Source: Ignavibacteriales bacterium (GTDB lineage Bacteria; Bacteroidota; Ignavibacteria; Ignavibacteriales; Melioribacteraceae). Taken from it: a DNA stretch of 17,013 bases. The notes under the pieces are model-generated. The model did no database searches. It was given only the letters and a program-made list of their open reading frames with translations, and was not told the origin of the DNA. A program made the translations under genes and the position numbers. Positions within the stretch are counted from its first letter, which is position 1; each line of letters opens with the position of its first letter. The stretch covers positions 1 to 17,013 of the forward strand of contig JAGVBL010000363.1 in the NCBI GenBank assembly GCA_020059785.1, written 5' to 3'. Positions 1 through 6,985 of the stretch are shown here, piece by piece.

Positions 1-1458
1 GGAATGGAAATTAAATGTAAGGCGCTTATAGTTTGTTCGGGTACTTTTCTCAATGGTCTTATGCATACCGGTTTGAATGCAACCAGAGGGGGTCGTTTTG
101 GCGAAAAACCATCAACCGGATTAACAGAATCCTTGATTAAAATGGGGTTTGAATCCGGAAGATTAAAAACCGGTACACCACCACGTTTGCACAAGGATTC
201 AATCAACTGGAATATTTTAGAAGAACAGCCGGGGGATAATCCTCCTTTGCCATTTTCCCGAAGAACTCCCAAAGATCAATTTCCCTACCAAAGACAGTTA
301 AGCTGTTACATTACTTATACAGATAAAAAAGTACATGGAATTCTTGAAAAGGGTTTCGACAGATCACCCATGTATACTGGATTAATATCAGGAGTGGGTC
401 CCAGATATTGTCCATCCATAGAGGATAAGGTAAAAAGATTCAATGATAAGGAACGCCATCAATTGTTTCTTGAGCCGGAGGGGTTAGATTCAGACCTCAT
501 TTACTTAAATGGATTTGCCACATCTCTGCCAGAAGAAATTCAACTTGAAGCACTTAAAAATATTAGGGGGTTAGAAGAAGTTAAAATGGTAAGGCCCGGT
601 TATGCGGTTGAATATGATTATTTTCCGCCTTATCAGGTTGATTTAACACTAGAAACTAAATTGGTAGAAGGACTTTATCTTGCCGGACAAGTCAACGGAA
701 CCTCTGGATATGAAGAAGCTGCTGGACAGGGAATTGTTGCCGGTATAAATGCTGCCCTGAAAATTCAGAAAAGGGGAGAGTTCGTTCTAAAAAGAAGTGA
801 AGCTTACATAGGTGTATTAATTGATGATTTAGTTGGAAAATCTACCAGTGAACCATATAGAATGTTTACTTCGCGAGCTGAACATCGATTGGTATTAAGA
901 CAGGATAATGCAGATAGAAGATTGATGAAATATGGTGTGGAGTTTGGTTTGATTTCTGAAGAAATGTACAACGAACTTAAGCGAAGAGAAGCATTAATTA
1001 CAAAGACTAAAGAATTTCTTAGCACAGCAAAAATTACTCCACAAGAAATCAATCCATATTTAGCATCTATAGAAACCAGTCCAATAGATAATAGTGAAAC
1101 AATTGAAAAGGTTCTTAAGCGTCCCGAGGTTTCTCTTAAGGAGCTTTTGGAAATCATTCAAAATGGAAATGATGATGTTTCGGCGATATTGAACGATAAA
1201 CTTGTTATTGAGCAAGCCGAGATTGAAATTAAGTATAGCGGATACATTCAGCGCCAGACAGATTTGATAGAGAAAATGAATAGATTGGAAGAGATGTTAA
1301 TACCGCTTAATTTCAATTATTCTAATTTAAAGTCAATTTCTACTGAAGGACGAGAAAAACTTTCCAAAGTAAGACCTCGTTCAATAGCTCAGGCATCCAG
1401 AATCTCGGGTGTAACGCCTTCAGATATTTCTGTTTTATTAGTATATTTGAAAAGCTAA
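1..1458 (+). CDS. mnmG: tRNA uridine-5-carboxymethylaminomethyl modification enzyme MnmG (GidA), 5' end outside window
   Basis: FAD-dependent subunit of the MnmE-MnmG complex, which installs the carboxymethylaminomethyl group on the wobble uridine (U34) of several tRNAs in the cytoplasm. The reading frame is already open at base 1, so the ATG at position 4 is internal; 485 codons are visible and about 130-140 N-terminal residues, including the Rossmann FAD motif, lie outside. Visible landmarks are the family-typical run near residues 30-60 (RGGRFGEKPSTGL, then GRLKTGTPPRL), the second nucleotide-binding segment near residues 225-250 (LYLAGQVNGTSGYEEAAGQG), the SEPYRMFTSRAEHRL block, and the C-terminal helical MnmE/tRNA-interaction domain ending in RPRSIAQASRISGVTPSD. 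rsmG follows after 12 bases in the same direction, the classic gidA-gidB pairing, so co-transcription is likely. No frameshift or missing motif is seen. Confidence 0.97.
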   Translation, partial: GMEIKCKALIVCSGTFLNGLMHTGLNATRGGRFGEKPSTGLTESLIKMGFESGRLKTGTPPRLHKDSINWNILEEQPGDNPPLPFSRRTPKDQFPYQRQLSCYITYTDKKVHGILEKGFDRSPMYTGLISGVGPRYCPSIEDKVKRFNDKERHQLFLEPEGLDSDLIYLNGFATSLPEEIQLEALKNIRGLEEVKMVRPGYAVEYDYFPPYQVDLTLETKLVEGLYLAGQVNGTSGYEEAAGQGIVAGINAALKIQKRGEFVLKRSEAYIGVLIDDLVGKSTSEPYRMFTSRAEHRLVLRQDNADRRLMKYGVEFGLISEEMYNELKRREALITKTKEFLSTAKITPQEINPYLASIETSPIDNSETIEKVLKRPEVSLKELLEIIQNGNDDVSAILNDKLVIEQAEIEIKYSGYIQRQTDLIEKMNRLEEMLIPLNFNYSNLKSISTEGREKLSKVRPRSIAQASRISGVTPSDISVLLVYLKS

Positions 1459-1470
1459 TTTTTAGAGGGT

Positions 1471-2154
1471 TTGTTGGATCTTCAAGAGCAGTATTTACGC
1501 GAGCTGAAGATGCTCTTCTGGGAAAATAGTCTTAATCCCGATGAATATCAGCTGGAAAGACTTGCAAATTTTGCAATTCTTGTCACTCAAAAGAACTCGA
1601 AAGTTAATCTAATATCTCGCAGAGATATTCCAAAGATTATTGAAAACCACGTTTTTATTTCTGCATTAGTATCTGAGTATATTCCCGCCAAAGCAATGCG
1701 ATTTTTAGATATTGGAACAGGAGGTGGTTTTCCTGGAATACCACTTGCAATTACCCGGCCAATGCTTAAAGGAGTGCTTGTTGATTCTACTTCTAAGAAG
1801 ATAGAAGCAGTAAAAGACTTTATTAGCAAGCTTAAGTTAAATAATATTGTGGCAGAAAATTTTAGAGTGGAGAGTGACGAATTCATTCAGAAATATTCTA
1901 ATTCCTTCGATGTTGTAATTAGCAGAGCAACAGTACCTTTAATAATACTCTTTCGTTATGCACTTCCATTAATTAAGGAGAGGGGATTTATACTTTCGAT
2001 GAAGGGCGGAGACATTAGCGATGAGTTTAAGACCGCCGAGCTTAAGTATAAAGCAAACCTAAAAAAATCAACAGTGTTTGAACTTGCTTACAAGCCCAAT
2101 AATGTTAGAAATGAAAAAGCGAAAAAGCTGATATTGATGGAGATAGTAAAGTAG
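1471..2154 (+). CDS. rsmG: 16S rRNA (guanine527-N7)-methyltransferase RsmG (GidB)
   Basis: SAM-dependent methyltransferase that makes m7G527 in 16S rRNA. The Rossmann-fold SAM motif I is clear at residues 78-90 (FLDIGTGGGFPGI), followed by an acidic end of beta-2 (VLVDSTSKKIEAV) and the VVISRAT segment typical of the family. At 227 residues it is slightly longer than the usual 205-220. The start is uncertain: tandem TTG codons lie at 1471 and 1474 behind a GAGGG purine stretch (1465-1469), which is better spaced for 1474; an ATG at 1510 would remove 13 residues. It lies 12 bases after mnmG, so it is probably expressed from the same transcript. Confidence 0.95.
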   Translation: MLDLQEQYLRELKMLFWENSLNPDEYQLERLANFAILVTQKNSKVNLISRRDIPKIIENHVFISALVSEYIPAKAMRFLDIGTGGGFPGIPLAITRPMLKGVLVDSTSKKIEAVKDFISKLKLNNIVAENFRVESDEFIQKYSNSFDVVISRATVPLIILFRYALPLIKERGFILSMKGGDISDEFKTAELKYKANLKKSTVFELAYKPNNVRNEKAKKLILMEIVK

Positions 2155-2162
2155 TTTACTCT

Positions 2163-2179
2163 ATAGAATTCATTTCTAT
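2163..2179 (+). terminator. weak hairpin after rsmG
   Basis: A 6-bp inverted repeat (ATAGAA / TTCTAT, 5-base loop) begins 8 bases after the rsmG stop and is followed by TAAAATTCCCC. It is short, A/T-rich and has no proper T-run, so it is only a possible terminator for the mnmG-rsmG transcript. Confidence 0.25.
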
Positions 2180-2269
2180 TAAAATTCCCCAAATGTACTT
2201 AATTCTAAACTCTTATCAAGTATTTAACTGTTCAAATAATTATTTTGTAAAAGCAATTATTGAAAAAAT

Positions 2270-3385
2270 GTGAAAACACAAAAATTTCTGCAATATCCGC
2301 CGCAAAGGGATATTGTTTTTATACTGGGGGCCGGAGCTTCTAGACCCGATGGTGTTCCTCTGCAAAGAGATACACTACCAATGATAATTGCTCAAAATAT
2401 TCCCGAGATTCAAAATTCCGAAATCGGAAAAATAGTAATTGACTTCATTAAGGATAATTTTGAATTTAATGCCAGTACACATCAGTATCCACAGCTTGAG
2501 GCAGTATTTGGATTTCTAGATTATTTCATTCAGCAAAACGAAAGTCTTAATGTTAAATATCCTAATCAACAACTACGGGAAATTAGAGAGTATTTAATTA
2601 AGCTGATTCACTATGTTGTAAATCTACAGACCGATAAAACGAGTCATTATTACCAGATCTTCTGGAATTTAATCATCCAAAAAAATCCGAATACATCTAT
2701 TATTACACTTAATTATGACACTTTATTAGAACAAGCATTCGATCATCTCTTTAAAAAAGTCGGTTATATTGATTATTGTATTCCCTTAATGAATTACGAA
2801 AAACTTCCTCAGCTAAATCAATACAACTTCTGGGTTAATCCAAGAGAACCGGTTTTAGTTGAAGAAGATGAAAACCCAATTCCTTTTAAGATTCTTAAGT
2901 TGCACGGCAGCTTGAATTGGAAATACTGTAATTGTTGTAATCAAACATTGCTGACACCATGGGATCGGAACATCGATCTTAATAAAGGAAAGTTCCTTGG
3001 TTATACATATCCGGAGAAACTGGAGTATGAATACAGTTGCCCAATTGATGGAACTGAATTCCAGACCCTGATTATGCCGCCGAGCTATCTGAAGTTTTTA
3101 AACCACCCTGTAATTTCTCAACTAATGACCGAGTCTTCCCGGGAGATTAGAAATGCAAAAAAAATTGTATTTGTAGGATACTCGCTTTCAAATGCGGATA
3201 TACATGTAAAGGCATTATTAAAAAAACAGATCACGCCCGATAAAGAACTAATTGTTATCAATCCAAAGAAGAAAGAATCTTTAGAGCTCAATTATAAATC
3301 ACTCAGTAGAAATGCGAAATTTATAGACAGAAGCTTCGAAGATTTTGTTCAAAGCCAAGAATTAACCGATCTAATTTTTTCATAA
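2270..3385 (+). CDS. stand-alone SIR2-fold (SIR2_2-like) protein, putative NAD-consuming effector
   Basis: A 371-residue protein with the full set of SIR2-fold landmarks: the NAD-binding loop GAGAS at residues 20-24, the NYD motif at 148-150 (TLNYDTLLE), a catalytic-type His at 212 in KLHGSLNW, and a C-terminal GYSLSNAD motif at 303-310 before the last NAD-binding strand. Cysteines at 220, 222, 223 (CNCC) and 257 (CPID) sit where sirtuins carry a small zinc module, but a full second CxxC pair is lacking. Proteins of the SIR2_2 type in bacteria are often abortive-infection NAD hydrolases, either alone or fused or paired with sensors; here no extra domain is fused. The start is a GTG overlapping an out-of-frame ATGTGA; a stop codon at 2261 excludes an earlier start. 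No clear ribosome-binding site is seen. The gene lies between housekeeping rsmG and a PadR gene, within a pocket that also holds an IS and an integrase stump. The defence role is inferred from family and context. Confidence 0.85.
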   Translation: MKTQKFLQYPPQRDIVFILGAGASRPDGVPLQRDTLPMIIAQNIPEIQNSEIGKIVIDFIKDNFEFNASTHQYPQLEAVFGFLDYFIQQNESLNVKYPNQQLREIREYLIKLIHYVVNLQTDKTSHYYQIFWNLIIQKNPNTSIITLNYDTLLEQAFDHLFKKVGYIDYCIPLMNYEKLPQLNQYNFWVNPREPVLVEEDENPIPFKILKLHGSLNWKYCNCCNQTLLTPWDRNIDLNKGKFLGYTYPEKLEYEYSCPIDGTEFQTLIMPPSYLKFLNHPVISQLMTESSREIRNAKKIVFVGYSLSNADIHVKALLKKQITPDKELIVINPKKKESLELNYKSLSRNAKFIDRSFEDFVQSQELTDLIFS

Positions 3386-3456
3386 ATTTTAGTTGATTAC
3401 TTGTTGCGAGTCCTCTATTTTTATACTACTGCAAATTGATAGTGGAATTATTTAGA

Positions 3457-4044
3457 ATGCTTTCGAAATTGGCAACTCTGATACTTGGTATTCTTTCGGA
3501 ACACGAACGCAATCCATATGAAATAACCAAGATGCTCGAATATTTACAAACGAAGAAGTGGCTTCCATTGGCCGACTCGACCGTTTATGCGACTATTAAC
3601 AATCTTAAAAAGAGGGGATTGATAAACGGGAGAATAGAGAAAACCGGAAATTTACCTGAGAAGACTATTTATAATATAACCCCGGAGGGTGAATTTGAAC
3701 TTCAGGAATCGATAACAGGATTTTTATCGGAAGATAACTACCAGACAACCAATTTTGATATTGGAATTTTGCTAATGCACAATTTGAGCAAGAATGAAAT
3801 ATTGATTAAGCTTAAGAAAAAGCTGGAGCGTCTTGAAGCCAATGCCTTCGATATTAGAAAACAGGTATTTGCTTTCGAAAGAGACGCCGGCAAAATTGCG
3901 TTTACCAGTCTTGCAATGTTAAAGCACCGCTTACATGTAAGTGAAGCCGAAATAAAAACTATCAAAGAGCTCATTAAAGAACTTAATATTCGAATGGAAG
4001 TTTCCGAACTATCGCCTTTTGATATGAGGATGGTTGGCGGATAA
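3457..4044 (+). CDS. PadR-family transcriptional regulator
   Basis: A 196-residue cytoplasmic DNA-binding protein. The N-terminal PadR winged helix is recognisable: LILGILSEHERNPYEI at about residues 8-23, the recognition-helix region DSTVYATINNLKKRGLI, then the wing with a KTIYNITPEG motif. The C-terminal half is a charged helical region (about 105-185) of the type that forms the dimerising coiled coil of long PadR proteins. I chose the ATG at 3457 because it leaves the usual short lead-in before the domain; an in-frame TTG at 3436 would add seven residues. It is 71 bases downstream of the SIR2 gene on the same strand and may be co-transcribed with it. Its target and ligand cannot be read from the sequence; PadR proteins usually repress adjacent genes, so the SIR2 gene or a lost neighbour is a reasonable guess. 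Confidence 0.85.
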   Translation: MLSKLATLILGILSEHERNPYEITKMLEYLQTKKWLPLADSTVYATINNLKKRGLINGRIEKTGNLPEKTIYNITPEGEFELQESITGFLSEDNYQTTNFDIGILLMHNLSKNEILIKLKKKLERLEANAFDIRKQVFAFERDAGKIAFTSLAMLKHRLHVSEAEIKTIKELIKELNIRMEVSELSPFDMRMVGG

Positions 4045-4074
4045 TTAATTAGACAATTCTATTTATTTAAGCAA

Positions 4075-4091
4075 ACCCGTTGTGTGAATTA
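4075..4091 (+). repeat. IS982 left terminal inverted repeat
   Basis: Starts ACCCG and contains GTTGTGTGAATTA, which is perfectly inverted at 5096-5108. The last three bases hold the stop codon of the transposase on the minus strand. Confidence 0.8.
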
Positions 4092-4990
4092 AGCGAGCGC
4101 ATATTTAATATGATTAACGGGCTTGTTGTTAAAAAATTTATTAATGAACTGTAAAATAGTCAGAGCCGAAAGCTTAGAAAGAATGCGAGTTCTAAAACCA
4201 TCAAAAGATTTAGCATAATTTCTACGTATCATAAATTGATCGCAAAGTTGAGAGAATAAAGTTTCAATTCTTTTTCTTGCTTTACGAAGGAGAAAAGGTT
4301 GTTTTTTATAACCATGTTGATTGTTTTGCATTGGAGTATTGAGTTTAATGTTAGCGTAAGAGAAAAGATATATCTGAACTTTCTCTGATAGATAAGCCCC
4401 GTCACCAGGCAAGTAAGCATCGCTGATTTGTCCTTTTACATCTTGAAGATAGTGAATATCATGAACGGAAGCTTTTGTTAAGTTGAAAAGGAGTAGAAAA
4501 TACCATTGGCAGAACAAATACCATGAAGCTTGTGGCCATAATAGAAGCTGTTTTGTGCAGAACAAAATTCTTTATCAGGAGATGTTTCGAAGTTTTCTTT
4601 ACATACTTTGGAGCAAGTAGAACGTGAAAGTTTGCAGACTTCTACCGGCTTGGAATCAACTATGTTTTCTTGATTTATGAGTTTGTTTGCCATTTTATCT
4701 CTTACAGATTCTATTTTATGCAACAACTTTCTTCTTCTAAGATTATATTGGCTGCGGTCTATTAAGTTTGGAAAATCATCTCGGTATTCAGTTTTTAGTT
4801 TTCCAAACAGATAATTTTCACTATCAATCGATAAACATTCACTTGCAAGGCTTAAAGCAATAATTTCAATATCGGAAAACTTTGGAATAACACCTGGTTT
4901 TATGAAATTGCCTTGATTATCAATATCTGTTTTTAGTATTCCCAAAATAATTTTGTGAAATTTATCAAAAGTGTTTTTTATATTGTGCAT
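4089..4990 (-). pseudogene. IS982-family transposase, frameshifted
   Basis: DDE transposase split into two frames. The first part runs from the ATG at 4990, preceded by GAGG six bases upstream, to a stop at 4478-4480. A GTG at 5062 would add 24 residues but fits the family less well. The first part contains FSDIEIIALSLASECLSIDSENYLF-type N-terminal sequence and the first catalytic Asp in IVDSKPVEVCKLSR (residue 112 from the ATG). The second part, one frame back, resumes with LTKASVHDIHYL, the second Asp in PGDGAYLS and the catalytic Glu in RKRIETLFSQLCDQF. The break lies near 4481-4490, where family members read ...SFDLTKAS. No convincing slippery heptamer is present and IS982 normally encodes a single ORF, so this reads as a disabling indel rather than programmed frameshifting. 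Confidence 0.9.
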
Positions 4991-5095
4991 AAACGGCCTC
5001 GTGAAAACTTGTCCGCTGCTTTTTGGCGGAGTTGTTGGTGTTTGTTCGTTACTTCCTAACACTTTTCCTGCCGTTTTCGTTTAAATTATTTTTCC

Positions 5096-5112
5096 TAATT
5101 CACACAACTGAT
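5096..5112 (-). repeat. IS982 right terminal inverted repeat
   Basis: Inverted partner of 4075-4091; the inner 13 bases (TAATTCACACAAC on the plus strand) match exactly, and two of the four outer bases differ. Confidence 0.78.
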
Positions 5113-5113
5113 T

Positions 5114-5380
5114 AATAAAAAATATTCGCCAAGAACTTTCAGGAAGACGTTCATCACTATTGCGCGTAAGAATGGAATGGATGAATCGGTTGTCAAAGAA
5201 TTGGTTGGTCATGCACATACATCAACTACGGATAGATTTTATAATTTAATAGATCACGAACAGATGCAGGAGGAGCTTGCTAAGTATTTAAAGGTAGATG
5301 ACTTGCCATACGACAAAGTCAAAGAACGAATTGAACTGATGGTTGGAAGGATTGATAAGAAAAAATTGATCAGGCACTGA
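5114..5380 (+). pseudogene. tyrosine recombinase (integrase), C-terminal remnant cut by the IS
   Basis: An open frame of 88 codons starts at the IS right edge with no initiation signal and ends at 5380. It encodes the end of a phage-type tyrosine recombinase catalytic domain: box II Arg in PRTFRKTF (the usual HxxR His is replaced by Arg), the GH motif in KELVGHAHTSTTD, and the nucleophile-type Tyr in DRFYN, then a charged tail. The N-terminal SAM-like and first catalytic Arg regions are absent. Nothing resembling them lies on the other side of the IS (4045-4074), so the missing part was deleted rather than simply displaced. An internal ATG at 5177 could start a 67-residue peptide, but it would lack the box II Arg. 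The stump points at the 3' end of tRNA-Lys, a typical integration target. Confidence 0.82.
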
Positions 5381-5442
5381 AGTAACTTTGAAGTACATTT
5401 TTATGTAAACTGGTCTGAAATGGATGAAAAAGATGATTGAAG

Positions 5443-5479
5443 AGAAAAAAGAAACCCCGATTTCTTGCGATTTCGGGGT
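5443..5479 (-). terminator. rho-independent terminator of tRNA-Lys
   Basis: Read on the minus strand: a 7-bp GC-rich stem ACCCCGA / TCGGGGT (arms 5473-5479 and 5454-5460) followed by TTTCTTTTTTCTC. It begins 7 bases after the mature 3' end of the tRNA. No T-run exists on the plus-strand side, so it serves the tRNA and not the integrase stump. Confidence 0.8.
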
Positions 5480-5485
5480 CATTTG

Positions 5486-5558
5486 TGCACTCAGCCGGAT
5501 TCGAACCGGCGACCTGCTGATTAAGAGTCAGATGCTCTACCAGCTGAGCTATGAGTGC
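5486..5558 (-). tRNA. tRNA-Lys, anticodon CTT
   Basis: A 73-nt cloverleaf on the minus strand. The acceptor stem is GCACTCA / TGAGTGC with discriminator A; the D arm is GCTC-AGCTGGTA-GAGC; the anticodon loop is CTCTTAA, giving anticodon CTT (Lys, AAG codons). The T arm is GCCGG-TTCGAAT-CCGGC. The outermost anticodon-stem pair (27-43) is a T/C mismatch. CCA is not encoded (CAAAT follows). The terminator follows at 5443-5479 and a Bacteroidota-type promoter lies immediately upstream. Confidence 0.97.
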
Positions 5559-5562
5559 GTTG

Positions 5563-5594
5563 CAAAAATAAGGAAAATTGAGAACCCTACAAAA
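5563..5594 (-). promoter_or_regulatory. Bacteroidota-type promoter of tRNA-Lys
   Basis: On the minus strand, TTTG (5593-5590), a 19-base spacer, then TATTTTTG (5570-5563), matching the TTTG / TAnnTTTG -33/-7 consensus known for Bacteroidota. Only four bases separate the -7 box from the mature tRNA 5' end at 5558, implying little or no 5' leader. Confidence 0.7.
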
Positions 5595-5723
5595 CCTGGC
5601 ATTTATTAACTAAAAAATAATTTCACAAAGGTTCTGCTTTTCGAATAAGATTTGCTAATTTTATACCGTAATAGTTAAAACACTTCCTCTTCTTTTAATC
5701 AAAAATATTTGGAAAGAAACTTA

Positions 5724-6671
5724 ATGATAGAGAACCTTAAAGATCCGGCCATAATATTCTTTATCATCGGATTGCTTGCTGGAATAGTGAAATCTGATTT
5801 AAAACTACCCGAAGCTATTTATGAAATAATAAGTATCTACCTTTTACTATCAATTGGATTAAAAGGCGGAGTGCAATTAGCTGAGTCTAATCTTTCTTCT
5901 CTAATTATTCCAGCAATAGGGGCAATTTCTATCGGATTGATAATTCCAGTACTCGCTTACTTGATTTTAAGGAGAGTCGGAAAATTTAGCCGTGCTGATT
6001 CAGCTGCAATTGCAGCACATTATGGTTCTGTTAGTGCTGTAACTTTTGCAGTGGTATTAATTTATTTGGATAGAATCGGCGTTAAGTACGAAGAATTTAC
6101 AACTGTGCTGCTTGTATTGCTTGAAATTCCCGCAATTGCAATCGGAATTTTTATTGCACGCTTAAGAGCAAGCAATACCAGGGTATCTTATGGTAAACTT
6201 GCTCACGAAGTTCTGTTCGGAAAAAGTATTTATCTATTATTAACTGGATTAATTGCTGGATATATACTTGGACCAGAGGGCGTAAAACCTGTTAAGATTG
6301 TATTCTTCGATCCATTTAAAGGTGCATTAACATTTTTTCTACTCGAAATGGGACTTGTAGCATCAAGAAGATTATCCGATTTGAAAAGTGCCGGTTCATT
6401 TCTAATAATGTTCGGAATAATAATGCCATTAATTTCCGGAACACTCGGAACAGTTATCGGTTATTACGCGGGACTATCAATAGGCGGAACTGCTGTTCTT
6501 GCAACATTAGCCGGAAGCGCCTCTTACATAGCAGCACCGGCAGCAATGCGTATTGCCGTTCCGGAAGCTAATCCAACTTACTATTTGACCGCATCGCTTG
6601 TAATTACTTTTCCATTTAACCTAATAGTTGGAATTCCGGTTTATCACTGGATGTCTGTAATGATTCATTGA
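5724..6671 (+). CDS. sbtA: SbtA-type sodium-dependent bicarbonate transporter
   Basis: A 315-residue inner-membrane protein of about 10 helices in two inverted halves, the SbtA (DUF897) architecture. Diagnostic segments are LKDPAIIFFIIGLLAG at the N-terminus, SIGLKGGVQLA, AAHYGSVSAVTFAVV (half 1, substrate-binding region), LLEMGLVASRRLSDL, and near the C-terminus GSASYIAAPAAMRIAVPEAN followed by YYLTASLVITFPFNL. In cyanobacteria SbtA imports HCO3- with Na+; here the substrate is inferred. It is shorter than cyanobacterial SbtA (about 370) mainly through a short central linker. The ATG at 5724 is preceded by GGAAAG eight bases upstream and preferred over a TTG at 5709. sbtB begins 9 bases after its stop. 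Confidence 0.92.
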   Translation: MIENLKDPAIIFFIIGLLAGIVKSDLKLPEAIYEIISIYLLLSIGLKGGVQLAESNLSSLIIPAIGAISIGLIIPVLAYLILRRVGKFSRADSAAIAAHYGSVSAVTFAVVLIYLDRIGVKYEEFTTVLLVLLEIPAIAIGIFIARLRASNTRVSYGKLAHEVLFGKSIYLLLTGLIAGYILGPEGVKPVKIVFFDPFKGALTFFLLEMGLVASRRLSDLKSAGSFLIMFGIIMPLISGTLGTVIGYYAGLSIGGTAVLATLAGSASYIAAPAAMRIAVPEANPTYYLTASLVITFPFNLIVGIPVYHWMSVMIH

Positions 6672-6680
6672 GGAAATATT

Positions 6681-6974
6681 ATGCAAAAGAAATTAGTTAC
6701 TATTATAACCGAATCAATTTTAGAACAAATGATTGTTAAGGATCTCAAAAATCTTGGCGCCAAAGGTTATACAATTGTTGAAGCAAGAGGAAGCGGCGCA
6801 CACGGTACAAGAAGTGCCGACTGGGGACAAAACCAGAATATTCAGATTGAGGTAATCTGCAACGATTTAACTGCTCAACAAATAATAGAACACTGTCAGA
6901 AAAATTATTATTCAAATTACGCAATGGTAATTTTCACAACAGATATTCAAGTATTGCGCTCGGACAAATTTTAA
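6681..6974 (+). CDS. sbtB: SbtB, PII-like regulator of SbtA
   Basis: A 97-residue PII-fold protein. It has the LVTIITESILEQMIVKDL first strand and helix, the T-loop region at about 34-55 (EARGSGAHGTRSADWGQN) and the strand IQIEVIC ending at Cys60, as in SbtB proteins. Characterised cyanobacterial SbtB binds adenine nucleotides (cAMP, AMP, ADP, ATP) and docks on the trimeric SbtA to gate bicarbonate uptake. The C-terminus stops at VLRSDKF and lacks the CGPxGC redox R-loop found in some cyanobacterial members, so redox-controlled nucleotide hydrolysis is not expected. A good GAGGA site lies at 6670-6674, overlapping the sbtA stop, so translation is probably coupled. Confidence 0.93.
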   Translation: MQKKLVTIITESILEQMIVKDLKNLGAKGYTIVEARGSGAHGTRSADWGQNQNIQIEVICNDLTAQQIIEHCQKNYYSNYAMVIFTTDIQVLRSDKF

Positions 6975-6985
6975 TTGGAGATAAA

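Larger units (their letters stand above)
4075..5112 (-). mobile_element. IS982-family insertion sequence, degenerate
   Basis: About 1038 bp, the normal IS982 size. The ends are imperfect inverted repeats (4075-4091 and 5096-5112, 15 of 17 bases matching, beginning ACCCG on the left and ATCAG on the right). They enclose one minus-strand transposase gene whose stop codon overlaps the left repeat. I see no direct target duplication: the 8 bases outside the left end (TTAAGCAA) do not match those outside the right end (TAATAAAA). Together with the frameshifted transposase this suggests an old, inactive copy, or one whose flanks were rearranged after insertion. Confidence 0.88.

Noticed and set aside
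804..1157. Minus-strand 117-codon frame inside mnmG
   Set aside because: Lies fully within a well-conserved coding region and has no recognisable domain.
4476..4495. Programmed -1 frameshift in the IS982 transposase
   Set aside because: The zero-frame codons TTT-TCA do not form a standard slippery heptamer and the family uses a single ORF; simple decay is likelier.
4060..5125. Target-site duplication around the IS
   Set aside because: Flanking 6-9 bases on each side were compared and do not match.
5424..5609. Plus-strand open frame of 61 codons with SRIRTGDLLIKSQMLYQLSYE-like sequence
   Set aside because: It is the antisense of the tRNA-Lys gene and its terminator; this peptide is a well-known spurious product of reading tRNA genes backwards.
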